Shown: positions 33,345 to 43,424 of the stretch, piece after piece
Layout: the number at the start of each line of letters is the position of its first letter
How positions within the stretch are numbered: the first letter of the stretch is position 1
NCBI RefSeq assembly: GCF_019880245.1
Contig: NZ_CP082287.1
Span: 124,001-188,000 of the forward strand
Reading direction: 5' to 3'
From: Halobaculum roseum
GTDB taxonomy: Archaea > Halobacteriota > Halobacteria > Halobacteriales > Haloferacaceae
DNA: 64,000 bases
The notes under the pieces: model-generated
Seen by the model: the letters and a program-made list of their open reading frames with translations, nothing else
The model's database searches: none
What the model was told of the DNA's origin: nothing
Program-made: the position numbers and the translations under genes

Positions 33345-35916
33345 CGTCGATCACCACGTCCTGTGCGTCGACCCGATCCCAATTGGGGCCGTCTTCGCGA
33401 GTCCGGACGGGGAATCCCTCCTCACGGTAAGCGGCAAGGCGCTCACGTTGGGTGGCGACGAACGCTTCGAAGGCGTCCAAATCCTCCGTGAGATAGCGTT
33501 CACCCACGAGGCCATCGATGTCCTCGACCGCGGAGCGGCAACCGCGTTCGACGTATTTCGTGTCCTTGACGCGGTTTTTGGTATACTCGATGAACGACTG
33601 GATGATCGCCTCCCGCCGCTCAGTGTTTATTCCCTTACGTGGGAGGTCGTGTGACTCGAAGAACTCGCGGTATGCTTCGTAACCAAGCGAGTCGAGCGCT
33701 TTCACCCGATCGTTGGAGTCGGCGTAGTCGGTGACGGCGTCAAACGTTTCGCGGCGTGCGGCGAACTCACCGAAGGTGCAGGGGAGATACTCGACTGTGG
33801 TGACAAGCTCCTCAAGCGGGACGGTGTCGCCACGGGCGAGTTGAGTGTCATGTTCGAGGAGATGAACGAACCGGATCTCCAATGGCTGATTCGGGTTTTC
33901 ACGGCGATGTTGGGCGAGATACGCCGCCGCTTGGAAATTCGGCTCGTCGTGAAGTGGGTCAAGGGACGCCTGCTGGCGAAGCTTTCCAGCGGTCGATTGA
34001 GAGCCGGTCTTGTAGTCGACGAGTGCCGTCTCCGTGTGAAGCAAATCGACGAACCCGTGCAGTCCGATGTCGGGGGCTTGGAACCACCGCTCGGTGAGTG
34101 TGGAGTCGACAGTGAGTCCGAGGCGCTCGGCGAGGTTATTGGATTGCGAGCGGTCGGTGTACGTTTCATACGGTGTGTCGGTCGGCGGGTGCGCGTCGAG
34201 ATACTGCTGGATCGTCTCAAGTGCAAGTACACATTTTGTTCGTTCGACCCGTTCACGGGGCGTCGTTGCGTACGCACGGATCTGGTCGACCATCGCGTCG
34301 ACGACATCCTCCTGTCGCTCTCGAACCGTCTCTGGATGTGTGGCACATACCTCCGCAGCCTCATGGATCACGGTGCCGCGGGCCATCGGAATCGTCGTTG
34401 GTGACTCGACGAGTCGGTGGAAGAACTCCTCACGGGGGCAGTTGGCGAGGCGTTGTAATGTGGACTGACTGATTGTCTCCGGTGGCTCTTGTTCGCCGTC
34501 CGGGGTCTCGGGAGCGACGAAGGGCGTCCCGACGCTGTCACGAGTCGCGTCGCCGCCGTGTGTCGTGTGCGGGAGATCGCTGAACGACTCGACGGGTTGG
34601 TCAACAATGTCTTGGAAATATACACACGGGGAACTGTCTGCATCAGCCTGGGAAGCTTGGACAAGGAAATGCCGTTCCTGGCCATTCTGCAGGAGGACCT
34701 CAAACCGGTTGAGGTCCTGTTGGACGTGTTCAACCGGGTCAACCCAGGGGCGGTCGGGAGGTTGCTGGGCCCAGCCGTCTCCCAACCCAAGATAGAACAC
34801 GACCGGGCGATCGATGTAGCTGGTCGCCGCGCCGTCCGTGAGCAATATGCCCTCGTTCGGCTGGTCGACCGGGATATCGAACGACTCGATATAGTACTGG
34901 AGTTGGGTGAGTCGCTGCGGAGTGAACGCTGTTGAGAGGAGACCGAGCTTGTCGCTCTCCTCGCGAAGTTGAGAGAGTGAGCTCTCGGCGGCGCGTTCGT
35001 ACGCCGAGATCGCATCGTCGACGGTGCCTGTGTGGAGCGCGTCGGCGAACTGCTCGTAGGCAGGGCCGACATCGACACTGTCGACACGCCGGTGATCCGC
35101 GGTCCTGTCAAGGTCGATGCCGAGTCGTTCGACGAGCGGGCGAAGGTCGGCGACACGCAGATCACTGCCGGTGAAGACCGCCTCAGCAAGCCGAAGGAAG
35201 GTCCGAACGTCGGGGTCGTCGATGAATCCTGGCCCACCTTGATACGGAATGCAGGCAGTCTCGAGTGCGGACTCGACGAGTGGACTGAGGAGACTCGACT
35301 CGTCGAGGACGATGCCGACGGCCTCGGCGGTGTGCGTATCGAGTTGTGTGATGAGCGCGTCGACAATCGCGGTGGTAGAGGGGAAGACGTGAAACTGTGG
35401 GAGGGAGGTCGTGTCGCCTGTGAAGGGGTCGACCTGCTGGTAAGAATCGGGGAGGAGCGTTCGATCGAGTGGACTCAGTCCTGGCTCATTGATTACCGCC
35501 ACATCGGTGCTGTCGGAGAGTGTCGTGTCTTCGAGGTCGTGGTAACTCGAGTCGGTCTCGTGGAGGATGTCGCGGGTGGAATGGAACTGTGGCGTATCGA
35601 ACTCTGGATAGTCGGTGATCGTGTCGAGTGCGCCGGTCTTGTCCCAACACTGGAGGCAGCGATCGAGTGCTCGGTGGGCCTGCTTCCACGTGAGGTCCGT
35701 CTGGGTGATGAGCTCGGTGAACAGGCGGCGCCGGTCGCTTGGGACGAACTCGTTTGCGGCGTAACTTCGCGGCGTTGCGCTGGCGCGACCAAGGCGTGGA
35801 GTACTGGTGTGTCGGTCTAGCGCGAGCGTGAGTGGTGGGTCCGCAGAGAGTGTGAGATCGGCCTCACGCGTTTCGGCGGCGAGGGTGTCGATGGATTTTG
35901 CCTCCCGAAGTGGCAC
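33337..35916 (-). CDS. AddB-like PD-(D/E)XK nuclease subunit
   Basis: 859 residues. There is no Walker A; the middle part resembles an inactive helicase domain (LTQLQYYIESFDIPVD, VVFYLGLGDGWAQQ). The C-terminal nuclease shows ANCPREEFFHRLV, RGTVIHEAAEVCA, HGFVDLLHTETALVDYKTG and NFQAAAYLAQH, the RecB-family active-site order. The four Cys of the bacterial AddB iron-sulfur cluster are not evident. It is co-transcribed with the helicase gene. Confidence 0.8.
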   Translation of the reverse strand: MPLREAKSIDTLAAETREADLTLSADPPLTLALDRHTSTPRLGRASATPRSYAANEFVPSDRRRLFTELITQTDLTWKQAHRALDRCLQCWDKTGALDTITDYPEFDTPQFHSTRDILHETDSSYHDLEDTTLSDSTDVAVINEPGLSPLDRTLLPDSYQQVDPFTGDTTSLPQFHVFPSTTAIVDALITQLDTHTAEAVGIVLDESSLLSPLVESALETACIPYQGGPGFIDDPDVRTFLRLAEAVFTGSDLRVADLRPLVERLGIDLDRTADHRRVDSVDVGPAYEQFADALHTGTVDDAISAYERAAESSLSQLREESDKLGLLSTAFTPQRLTQLQYYIESFDIPVDQPNEGILLTDGAATSYIDRPVVFYLGLGDGWAQQPPDRPWVDPVEHVQQDLNRFEVLLQNGQERHFLVQASQADADSSPCVYFQDIVDQPVESFSDLPHTTHGGDATRDSVGTPFVAPETPDGEQEPPETISQSTLQRLANCPREEFFHRLVESPTTIPMARGTVIHEAAEVCATHPETVRERQEDVVDAMVDQIRAYATTPRERVERTKCVLALETIQQYLDAHPPTDTPYETYTDRSQSNNLAERLGLTVDSTLTERWFQAPDIGLHGFVDLLHTETALVDYKTGSQSTAGKLRQQASLDPLHDEPNFQAAAYLAQHRRENPNQPLEIRFVHLLEHDTQLARGDTVPLEELVTTVEYLPCTFGEFAARRETFDAVTDYADSNDRVKALDSLGYEAYREFFESHDLPRKGINTERREAIIQSFIEYTKNRVKDTKYVERGCRSAVEDIDGLVGERYLTEDLDAFEAFVATQRERLAAYREEGFPVRTREDGPNWDRVDAQDVVIDDV

Positions 35917-36051
35917 GCGTTGGTGTCACGGAGGCGCTGTTTCAATGTGTCGTCGTGGTGAACACGTCAGGTCCACACAAGCTGCCTGTGTCTGTGCGGC
36001 GTTGCGTTGGCTTCAGAACGAGTTCTCCGTCGGCTTGAAGACGCAGTCAGG

Positions 36052-36528
36052 TTACTCGGTACTGGTCGTCTCGATGAACTGGACGGGCTGGTCGAACTCC
36101 TTCTCGATCTTATCGGTGACGCCATTTTCGTAGGGGACATCGACAGTAATGGTGTACCGTGTCGACGATTGGAAGTCCACTTGTTTGCTCCCGATGTTGA
36201 AGCCGAGACTGAATTCTGTGGTCGTATTCCCGTCCATGGAGATCGTCCGGAACGTTTCGGCGAGCAATGTGTCGCCCTCGTACACATGACACTCCATATC
36301 TGCGAGCTCAAACCCGGCGTCGCGAGTATTCTGGAGCGTCGCGAAAAGCTCCGGACCAGCATCGGGATACTCAAAGTGGTGACGAACGAGCGAGACTCCG
36401 CCACCGCTGGGTCCTACCTCGATGGGGGTAGGTGTCTCCTCGTCGCCACCGTCCAAACCGGAGCCGACACATCCGGCGAGGCCGGCGAGCAGGATAGATC
36501 CGATGGTCTCTCGACGTGTCAGCGACAT
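36052..36528 (-). CDS. Exported lipoprotein, FxLYD-like domain
   Basis: 158 residues from ATG 36528 (MSLTRRETIGSILLAGLAGC), which gives a twin-arginine motif and a lipobox Cys. The mature part is a single beta-sandwich-like domain (LFATLQNTRDAGFELADMEC, then TTEFSLGFNIG) similar to domains that modulate protein contacts. Function unknown. It lies between AddB-like and restriction genes without obvious linkage. Confidence 0.65.
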   Translation of the reverse strand: MSLTRRETIGSILLAGLAGCVGSGLDGGDEETPTPIEVGPSGGGVSLVRHHFEYPDAGPELFATLQNTRDAGFELADMECHVYEGDTLLAETFRTISMDGNTTTEFSLGFNIGSKQVDFQSSTRYTITVDVPYENGVTDKIEKEFDQPVQFIETTSTE

Positions 36529-36757
36529 TGTCGCCACCATGTTCTTTAACAGACAAGAAACTGCTGGTAGCGGGTGGTGAAGCAGTCAGTCTGGATCTGT
36601 TGAACTGTTACCGCTGATTCTCCCTGACGTGTCAGAGGAACCCAACTAAGCAAGTGAGGTTGTAACTTGTCAATCTGAAATTATCTGCCACCACGGATAG
36701 TCCAAGCCCCGGACCCACTGCCTTCTTGCCGGTTCAGTTACGGCTAGCGAGTAACAA

Positions 36758-39700
36758 ATGAGCCAGGCCACGCTCGGGGCAACGCCCTACCACAATTCGG
36801 ACCTCTTCTCGGGGTACTATCTCGACGAGCGCGTCGACGATCTCGACGCCTGGGACTGCGACGAGGAAGCGCAAGCCGCCTTCGAGGAACTTCACCACCT
36901 GTGGGAACTGGAAGGCGAGCTCGTCGCCTCCTACAAAGAGGACGAGCTGCTCGACTCGTGGATCGACGAAGTGCTGGACGTCCTCGGCTTCGGCACCCTC
37001 TCGGAGACCACCCTCCCGGACAGCGAGGGGTACAACGACCGCCTCCTGTTCGAATCCGACGAGAAACGCCGAGACGCCAGCATCCGTAAGCGCGACGGTG
37101 ATCGCGATGCGATGTATTCGCTCGCCTCGGCAGTCCTCGAGGCCAAGCAGTGGGACGCCGACTTCACCAAACGCTTCGCCGAAACGCGCTCGTATCGCGA
37201 CGCCTCCCACCAGATCAAGTACTACCTCGAACACACGCCCGAGCGCCTGGAGTGGGGTATCCTCACCGACGGCAAGACCTGGCGCCTCTACGGGACGAAG
37301 GACTACGCGACCGAGACCTACTACGAGGTCAACCTGCCCGAACTCCTCGAATCTGGCGACCTTGAGCAGTTCAAGTACTTCTACGCGTTCTTCCGGCCGG
37401 CTGCGTTCCGCGAGACAGCTGGCACGACGTTCCTCGAGACAGTCTGGAACGAATCGGAGACGGCCGCCCAGGAGCTCGGCGAAGATCTCCAGGACAACGT
37501 CTTCACCGCGCTGCGCATCCTCGGCGAGGGCTTCGTCGAGACGAATGATCTCGATATCGACCCCGACGACGAGGACGCTCGCGAGGAGCTGAAAGAGCAG
37601 TCGCTCGTCCTCCTGTATCGGTTGATGTTCGTGCTGTATGCCGAATCGCGGCACCTCATCAGCCCGGACGAGCCCGCTCGCGAAGCCGAGTTCAACGAGA
37701 ACTTCAGCCTCGACGAGCTGCGCCAGGAGATTCACGAGGACATCGACGCGGGCGAGTCCTTCGACGAGTACAGCGAGTACTCCACGTCAATGTGGGGCCG
37801 CCTCCAGGATTTGTTCGGACTCATCGACTCCGGCGAGGAGTCACTGGGGATCCCGCCGTACAACGGCGGCCTCTTCGACGAGGAGGAGCACGCGTTTCTC
37901 GCCGAGAATGAGGTGGCCGATCGGTACATCGCCGAGGTTGTCTATCGGCTTGGGACGACGACGGCCGACGACGGCGACGGCTACGTGCTCGCCGACTACG
38001 CCGACCTCGATACCCGGCACTTGGGGACGATTTACGAGGGCCTGCTCGAACACGAGTTCCGTATCGCCCCCGAGCAGTACGCCGCCGTGTCGGAGGACGG
38101 CGGGCAAGTGTGGAAGCCTGCGACGGAGGTGAGCGTCGCTGACGCCGTCGAGACGGTCGAGGAAGGTGAGTTGTATGTCGTGAACGACGACGGTGAGCGC
38201 AAGGCCACTGGGGCCTACTACACGCCAGACTATGTCGTCGCGTACATCGTCGAGGAGACGATCGACCCGCTCGTCGAGGAGATCAAAGCGGACATTCGCG
38301 AGGAAGAGGGGTTAGAGCCCGGCGACAAGGGATACATCGCGCCGTTCTTAGAGCAGATTCGCGAGCTGACCGTGCTCGACCCGGCGATGGGCTCGGGGCA
38401 CTTCCTCACGAAAGCGACCGGGTATCTGACTGAGCAGGTGATGGAAGTCATCCGCCAGCAGGAGATCCAGAGTTACGACGAGCAGGACATCCGGCGGATC
38501 ATCGCCCGCGAGTGCATCTATGGCGTGGACATCAACGGAATGGCCGTCGAGCTCGCGAAGCTGTCGATGTGGTTGGAGACGCTCGCGACCGATCAGCCGC
38601 TCGCGTTCCTCGACCACCACCTGAAGGATGGGAACTCGTTGGTGGGATCGGACATCACCGAGGTGCTGTCTGATGATAGCGCCCAGGAAGGCGGACAGTT
38701 GACGCTCACGCAGGTGTTCGCAAAGGCTCGCCGGGACACGCTCGAGCACGTGATGGAGCTTATGTCGGAGTTGCTGGCCATCGACAACGAGACGCTCGCG
38801 GACATCAAGTCGATGGAGGAGACCTACGACGAGATTCGCTCGGACCCACTGTACGGGCGCCTATTCGAGTTGGCGAACGTCCACACCGCCGAGCAGTTCG
38901 GGTTGGATGTGCCTGAGGGCGTGTACGAGCAAATGGCAGGTGCGATTGAGAGCGAGGATGAGTGGGCTGAGGTGCGAGAGGAGGATTGGTTCCGGAGTGC
39001 GCAGGCGATGGCTAAGGAGGAGGACTTCTTCCACTGGGAACTGGAGTACCCCGAGGTCTTCTTCGGGACTGATGGGGAGAAGCGCGACGATGGGGGGTTC
39101 GATGCGGTTGTTGGGAATCCGCCGTATATCAGTGTGACAAACATCCCGGGGCCCATGCGAGATTATTTGGGGAACTCTCAGGACTATCAAACTACTGTCG
39201 GCCGATACGACGCGTACATTGTATTCCTAGAACGGTCGATCGGGCTCATACGTGCTTATGGGTACATGAGCATGATTGTCCCAATCAAGTGGGCAATATA
39301 CGGCAATGGTAGCGCATTACGGGATTTGTTCTTAGATCAGATCCGTCTCGAGCAATTTGTGAATATGTCCCAATCAGATGTATTCAAAGGAATAAGCACG
39401 TATCCTTGCATCCCAACGATCCAAAATCTACCTCCCCAACCGGATCAAGACGTGAGCGTCGTAAATATCCCCGAAGATAACCCAGAATCGCTTGTCTCTG
39501 GGGATCTAAGTGAGTTTACTCACCAAACACCAGTTCGGAGATTCGCTGAACTACCACGCAATGTTTTCTGTCCGTTCATGACGAATTCAAACTGGTCTAT
39601 ACATCAGAAGCTAACATCGGACTCGTTCGAATTGGGAACTAAATTTGAACTAGAGCAAGCAATTCGGATGGGTGGTAAATCGGCACGAGAGACTCTACTC

Positions 39701-40918
39701 ACAGACAGTCCTCCGACTGAGGAGGACTCTGACTATCATCCAGTTGTTGATGGTCAACACATCCACAGGCACCACATCCAGTGGGATGGAAGATATCTCC
39801 ACTACCTTCCGGAAGAACTGTACAACGCGAAGACCCGTGAACTCCTCCACCAGCCGAAGATATTGATGAAGCGGATTGCTGATAGACTCACAGCAGCTTA
39901 TGACGGGGGTGTTGGCGATGACGACTTCTACTACCCGCTCAACACAGTCTACACAATCACCGGTGCTGAGAGTCGACTCACCAATATGGAAATTGCACCT
40001 CAATACTACACTGGCTTGTTGAATTCCACTCTCTTAGATTGGGAATACAAGCTCCTATTTGCTGCAATTGGAATCAGGGGAGGGTACATTGAGTTCAGGG
40101 AGTATCTGGAACATCTCCCACTGAAAAACATCCAATTCGAACTGTCAGCAGAAGAACGGGAACAAACGGCGACTGAAGTGCTGAAATCGTTACGAGAGTA
40201 CATCCGCGGAGGAGATCGTGTAGACAGCGTTATCGAAGCGTTAGCTGAAGAAGTCTATCACGACGTGATGGCAGAGCTGGTCTCCGACATAGCCCAACAA
40301 AAAAGCCAGATCGCCAGTCTAAATCTGGATTTGAAAAATTATCTCGGAAATTACGCAACTGGTCAGGCTATCTCAGAAGCTGGCTTCACGCAACCCCCTG
40401 AAGATGCTGCAGACTCCATCCTCCAAGAAACAACCGAACAGAAGCCGAACCTCCGCGTCGGCCACGCAGAGGTCATCCGTGAGGCCGACACGACGGTTGA
40501 GATTTGCCTCACCGCTCGCTACAAGCCCGACGACGAGGACGCACACGAAACGGACCAGTGGGGGTACACAGAGACTGACCCACTCCCGGCGCTGCGAATC
40601 ACGGACCTCACTGAAACGGAGGCGGATCTCATCGAGGCGTTCGTCCCGGTCGCCGTCGACGAGGCAGGCGGGTTCGCCGGCTTCCGCGAGACCGCGACGA
40701 AGACGAACTCGCTGGTGGACCGACTCCGTGGGTTGACCCTGCCTGCCGTCGACGATGTTCGTGATGGGCTGGAGAGCTATCTAGAGACGAAGGCTCGCGC
40801 TGAAGAGTTGGAAGAGCAAATAGAGCGGACTGATGAGTTGATCGACGAAATCGTCTACGAGCTGTATGGGCTATCCGACGAGGAAATCGAGATCGTGGAG
40901 GAGGCTGTCGAGGAGTAG
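36758..40918 (+). CDS. Eco57I-class restriction-modification protein (N6-adenine methylase with N-terminal nuclease-like region)
   Basis: 1386 residues. The N-terminal region has a nuclease-like pattern, an Asp-rich turn followed by ASAVLEAKQW (E-x-K, residues about 125-134). The methylase core has motif I TVLDPAMGSGHFL and motif IV VVGNPPYISV, typical of gamma-class N6-adenine methylases of type IIG and related systems. A target recognition region follows, then a coiled-coil tail. Nucleotide composition changes: about 39.1-40.4 kb is visibly AT-richer than both flanks, so the recognition region was probably exchanged. The adjacent gene at 41011 may be a nuclease partner. Confidence 0.85.
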   Translation: MSQATLGATPYHNSDLFSGYYLDERVDDLDAWDCDEEAQAAFEELHHLWELEGELVASYKEDELLDSWIDEVLDVLGFGTLSETTLPDSEGYNDRLLFESDEKRRDASIRKRDGDRDAMYSLASAVLEAKQWDADFTKRFAETRSYRDASHQIKYYLEHTPERLEWGILTDGKTWRLYGTKDYATETYYEVNLPELLESGDLEQFKYFYAFFRPAAFRETAGTTFLETVWNESETAAQELGEDLQDNVFTALRILGEGFVETNDLDIDPDDEDAREELKEQSLVLLYRLMFVLYAESRHLISPDEPAREAEFNENFSLDELRQEIHEDIDAGESFDEYSEYSTSMWGRLQDLFGLIDSGEESLGIPPYNGGLFDEEEHAFLAENEVADRYIAEVVYRLGTTTADDGDGYVLADYADLDTRHLGTIYEGLLEHEFRIAPEQYAAVSEDGGQVWKPATEVSVADAVETVEEGELYVVNDDGERKATGAYYTPDYVVAYIVEETIDPLVEEIKADIREEEGLEPGDKGYIAPFLEQIRELTVLDPAMGSGHFLTKATGYLTEQVMEVIRQQEIQSYDEQDIRRIIARECIYGVDINGMAVELAKLSMWLETLATDQPLAFLDHHLKDGNSLVGSDITEVLSDDSAQEGGQLTLTQVFAKARRDTLEHVMELMSELLAIDNETLADIKSMEETYDEIRSDPLYGRLFELANVHTAEQFGLDVPEGVYEQMAGAIESEDEWAEVREEDWFRSAQAMAKEEDFFHWELEYPEVFFGTDGEKRDDGGFDAVVGNPPYISVTNIPGPMRDYLGNSQDYQTTVGRYDAYIVFLERSIGLIRAYGYMSMIVPIKWAIYGNGSALRDLFLDQIRLEQFVNMSQSDVFKGISTYPCIPTIQNLPPQPDQDVSVVNIPEDNPESLVSGDLSEFTHQTPVRRFAELPRNVFCPFMTNSNWSIHQKLTSDSFELGTKFELEQAIRMGGKSARETLLTDSPPTEEDSDYHPVVDGQHIHRHHIQWDGRYLHYLPEELYNAKTRELLHQPKILMKRIADRLTAAYDGGVGDDDFYYPLNTVYTITGAESRLTNMEIAPQYYTGLLNSTLLDWEYKLLFAAIGIRGGYIEFREYLEHLPLKNIQFELSAEEREQTATEVLKSLREYIRGGDRVDSVIEALAEEVYHDVMAELVSDIAQQKSQIASLNLDLKNYLGNYATGQAISEAGFTQPPEDAADSILQETTEQKPNLRVGHAEVIREADTTVEICLTARYKPDDEDAHETDQWGYTETDPLPALRITDLTETEADLIEAFVPVAVDEAGGFAGFRETATKTNSLVDRLRGLTLPAVDDVRDGLESYLETKARAEELEEQIERTDELIDEIVYELYGLSDEEIEIVEEAVEE

Positions 40919-41010
40919 CTTCGCCGGAATTACAGCTACGTCCTATATGGGGAGCTGTGGTACCGTTGTGATCCGGTTTTATACGGGTTTCATTATTAAG
41001 TCACGTTCAA

Positions 41011-42102
41011 ATGATTGATTCAGATGCCCTTTCTGCCTATTCGGCTCGGTCGGCGTCACTGATTGAGGAGACGCCACAGATGGATGAACAGAACACGAAA
41101 CGAAAGATCATCGAGCCGCTATTGGAACTGCTGGGTTGGGATATCCTCTCATCAGACATCGAACTTGAGTACTCAGTGCGAATGGGTACCGGGACGAAGA
41201 AAGTCGATTACGCACTGAAGCTTAGCGATACGCCGGTTGTCTTCGTTGAGGCAAAAGGGTGTGACACCACGCTCAACGGAGATCACGAAGAACAGCTGAG
41301 CAGTTACATGCGTCAGGTCGGTGTTGACTGGGGGTTGTTAACCAATGGTAGCAAGTTTGAGCTCTACCGGCGCGACCGCGACAGCGATCGCCCTAACGAG
41401 ATCTCGCTTGCGCAGTTCTCTATCGAGACGATCGACGACCACCAGCACGCGCTACGTGCCATCGCGAAAGAGTCGATCGCAACCGGCGAGTCACAACACA
41501 TAGCTGAAACAATGCAGGCCGTCCAACACGCCATTCGGCAGTTGCGAACCGGGAAGGAAACCGTCGCAGAGGAGGTTACCGCCGTCGTGACCACAACCGC
41601 TGGCGAGGCAGTCTCCCAACACGTCGAGGACGAGGCGAAAGCGTTCGTCGACGCTCTGATCGACAGACTGGAGTCACAGGCCAGTACGACCGATAGAGGA
41701 GCGGGCTCATCGCGTACGGAGCCGAGCTCGTCTGAGTCGAAGGCAGCGGGGGCATCCCATGGCGCGTACGTGATTGAGGTGACAGACGATAGTCAGTGCA
41801 TTGAGGTCGTGAGTGGAGACACTCAAGCCGAGGCGATCGCCGCACTGGTCGAATATCTCATTGACGCACATGACCTGTTGGATGCTATCGAGCTGCCGTA
41901 CGTGCCCGGTACCGGACGCGGTTCGCGAGCACTGCTGAATGACGAGCCGGTCCATATCGATGAGGCGGAGATGTTACAGTATCAGGCGCTGGACGGTGGA
42001 GTCTATCTGTTCACATCACTGAGCGCCGCGGACAAGCAGCGGTACGTATCGGAGTTACCGCAAATAGTTGGGCTGGACTGTACGTTTACCAAGGGTTGGT
42101 AG
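41011..42102 (+). CDS. Type I restriction enzyme R N-terminal-like nuclease protein
   Basis: 363 residues. An HsdR-N-like domain: NTKRKIIEPLLELLGWDI, YSVRMGTGTKKVDYALKL (Asp) and VVFVEAKGCDTTL (E-x-K), a PD-(D/E)XK fold. The stretch LLTNGSKFELYRRD is typical too. There is no helicase part. The C-terminal 150 residues (AYVIEVTDDSQCIEVVSGD onward) form a separate domain I do not recognise. It follows the methylase by 92 bp and probably acts with it or independently in DNA cleavage. Confidence 0.78.
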   Translation: MIDSDALSAYSARSASLIEETPQMDEQNTKRKIIEPLLELLGWDILSSDIELEYSVRMGTGTKKVDYALKLSDTPVVFVEAKGCDTTLNGDHEEQLSSYMRQVGVDWGLLTNGSKFELYRRDRDSDRPNEISLAQFSIETIDDHQHALRAIAKESIATGESQHIAETMQAVQHAIRQLRTGKETVAEEVTAVVTTTAGEAVSQHVEDEAKAFVDALIDRLESQASTTDRGAGSSRTEPSSSESKAAGASHGAYVIEVTDDSQCIEVVSGDTQAEAIAALVEYLIDAHDLLDAIELPYVPGTGRGSRALLNDEPVHIDEAEMLQYQALDGGVYLFTSLSAADKQRYVSELPQIVGLDCTFTKGW

Positions 42103-42283
42103 ATTATCTAACAATTTGTCATATTTCTGGTGGAATAAGTTCTAGACTCCGCTTTCGATGAATCGTGTCTCTAGTTAACAACTTGCGTAGCATGGGGGTC
42201 AAAATCGACGTTCGATCTAACGTGGCCTCGATGGCTGAATCGTCGCGAAAGTTTCGCCGAATCAATTGAGAGGTACTCGGTAG

Positions 42284-42670
42284 TTATTGCTTCAGACGAG
42301 TTCGAATCTCCTTTAGATCCTCTCGGAATTGAGCTGTTTGTTCCTCATCACCACCCTCGTAGACCGCGTGTACGCAAGGGCCCCTGATCCCCGTCTCTGT
42401 GATCCCATTCGCGGCTGCGACACAGGTAAACGCCCTCACGAGAGCGCTTTTGTCAGGGTCCTCGAGAGGGTTTTCGTTTTGTTTCTGCGAGTTTTCGGAG
42501 AGTTCGATGAACTCCCGTGCTACGGCTACCCGGTACTCGGGCGCTTGTTCGCCTTGGTTGAACTGCGGAATGATATCTGCCGCAGCATCGACGAGCTCGG
42601 AATCGAACTGCTCGGTGAGTCGGCTGCGAAGACTGTGCTGGACCTCAATGTCTGGAACATCGTCTGTCAT
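42284..42670 (-). CDS. Hypothetical helical protein inside the restriction locus
   Basis: 128 residues, acidic, largely helical (LTEQFDSELVDAAADIIPQF, TAQFREDLKEIRTRLKQ), with CVAAANGI and GPCVHAVYEG Cys positions. I do not recognise it. It is the only minus-strand gene between restriction genes and the methylase fragment, so it may be an unrelated insertion. Confidence 0.5.
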   Translation of the reverse strand: MTDDVPDIEVQHSLRSRLTEQFDSELVDAAADIIPQFNQGEQAPEYRVAVAREFIELSENSQKQNENPLEDPDKSALVRAFTCVAAANGITETGIRGPCVHAVYEGGDEEQTAQFREDLKEIRTRLKQ

Positions 42671-42813
42671 GATGACTCCACCTCAACAATGCAAGGGGAG
42701 GGTATTGGCGACTTTGGCGAGTTAGAGGCTCTTCAAGAATTTCCAGTCATTGTGTTTCCTCTCGAGCACAGCCTGTCATTGAGTAGTTGTTGTATATGAG
42801 GTAGACGGATCTA

Positions 42814-43044
42814 CCGACTTCCCCGAGACTGCGACGGAGACGGAACTCGCTGGTGGACCGGCTTCGTGGGTTGACCCTTCCTGCCGTCGACGACGTTCGT
42901 AACGGGCTGGAGAGCTATCTGGAGACAACAGCCCGCGCTGCGGAGTTGGAAAATCAAATCGAGTGGACCGACGAGATCGTCGACGAACTGTACGAGCTGA
43001 CCGACGAGGAACTTGAAATTGTGGAGGGAGCTGTCGAGGAGTAG
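42814..43044 (+). pseudogene. C-terminal fragment of a second Eco57I-class methylase gene
   Basis: The sequence repeats the end of the 36758-40918 gene (compare 40677-40918). VDRLRGLTLPAVDDVR is identical, followed by a similar coiled coil ending in EGAVEE rather than EEAVEE. One extra G near 42832 shifts the frame at the left end. Differences are spread out, so it is an old divergent copy: the locus once held another methylase gene or the present one was rebuilt by recombination at this end. Confidence 0.75.
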
Positions 43045-43424
43045 CGGCCTCAAATCGATTAGTCAAACAGTCGCAGTCAACAATTGGTAGAGACGCATCT
43101 CACTGTGTACCGGGCAAAGGTGAGGGGAAGTACGTTCTTTGGGAGGACCCAATGTACGCGATGAGCGCTAGGATGACCGGAAGCGCTACGCCGGCGTTTT
43201 CGAAGACGACTCCTGATAGTCCAGTTGATATTATTCCTAACATGGTCTGGTGAACTAGGTTTCGAGCGCTACTCTTTAGCCCGGCTAGACCACTTCCCCC
43301 CGAGGATTCGAACCCCGAAAGTACCGATATTCGCGCCTGCTTGCTAGCTCACCGAGTCGTCTGCGGTCTACCGATATATGCGGATCCTAATATTTGAAAG
43401 TTATCACACTCGGAGAAATCAGGT
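43045..43424. other. 380 bp without a supported gene
   Basis: The minus strand contains a tRNA T-arm-like sequence (GGGGTTCGAATCCTC near 43301-43316). I could not fold a whole tRNA around it. It may be a tRNA-derived integration scar or chance. Nothing else is recognisable. Confidence 0.35.

Noticed and set aside
36734-37735. Long open minus-strand frame opposite the methylase gene
   Set aside because: It is antisense to a clearly conserved methylase N-terminus and has no recognisable motif.
43290-43365. Possible tRNA gene on the minus strand (T-arm-like GGGGTTCGAATCCTC)
   Set aside because: No matching acceptor stem, D-arm or anticodon arm could be placed around it; kept only as a possible integration scar.
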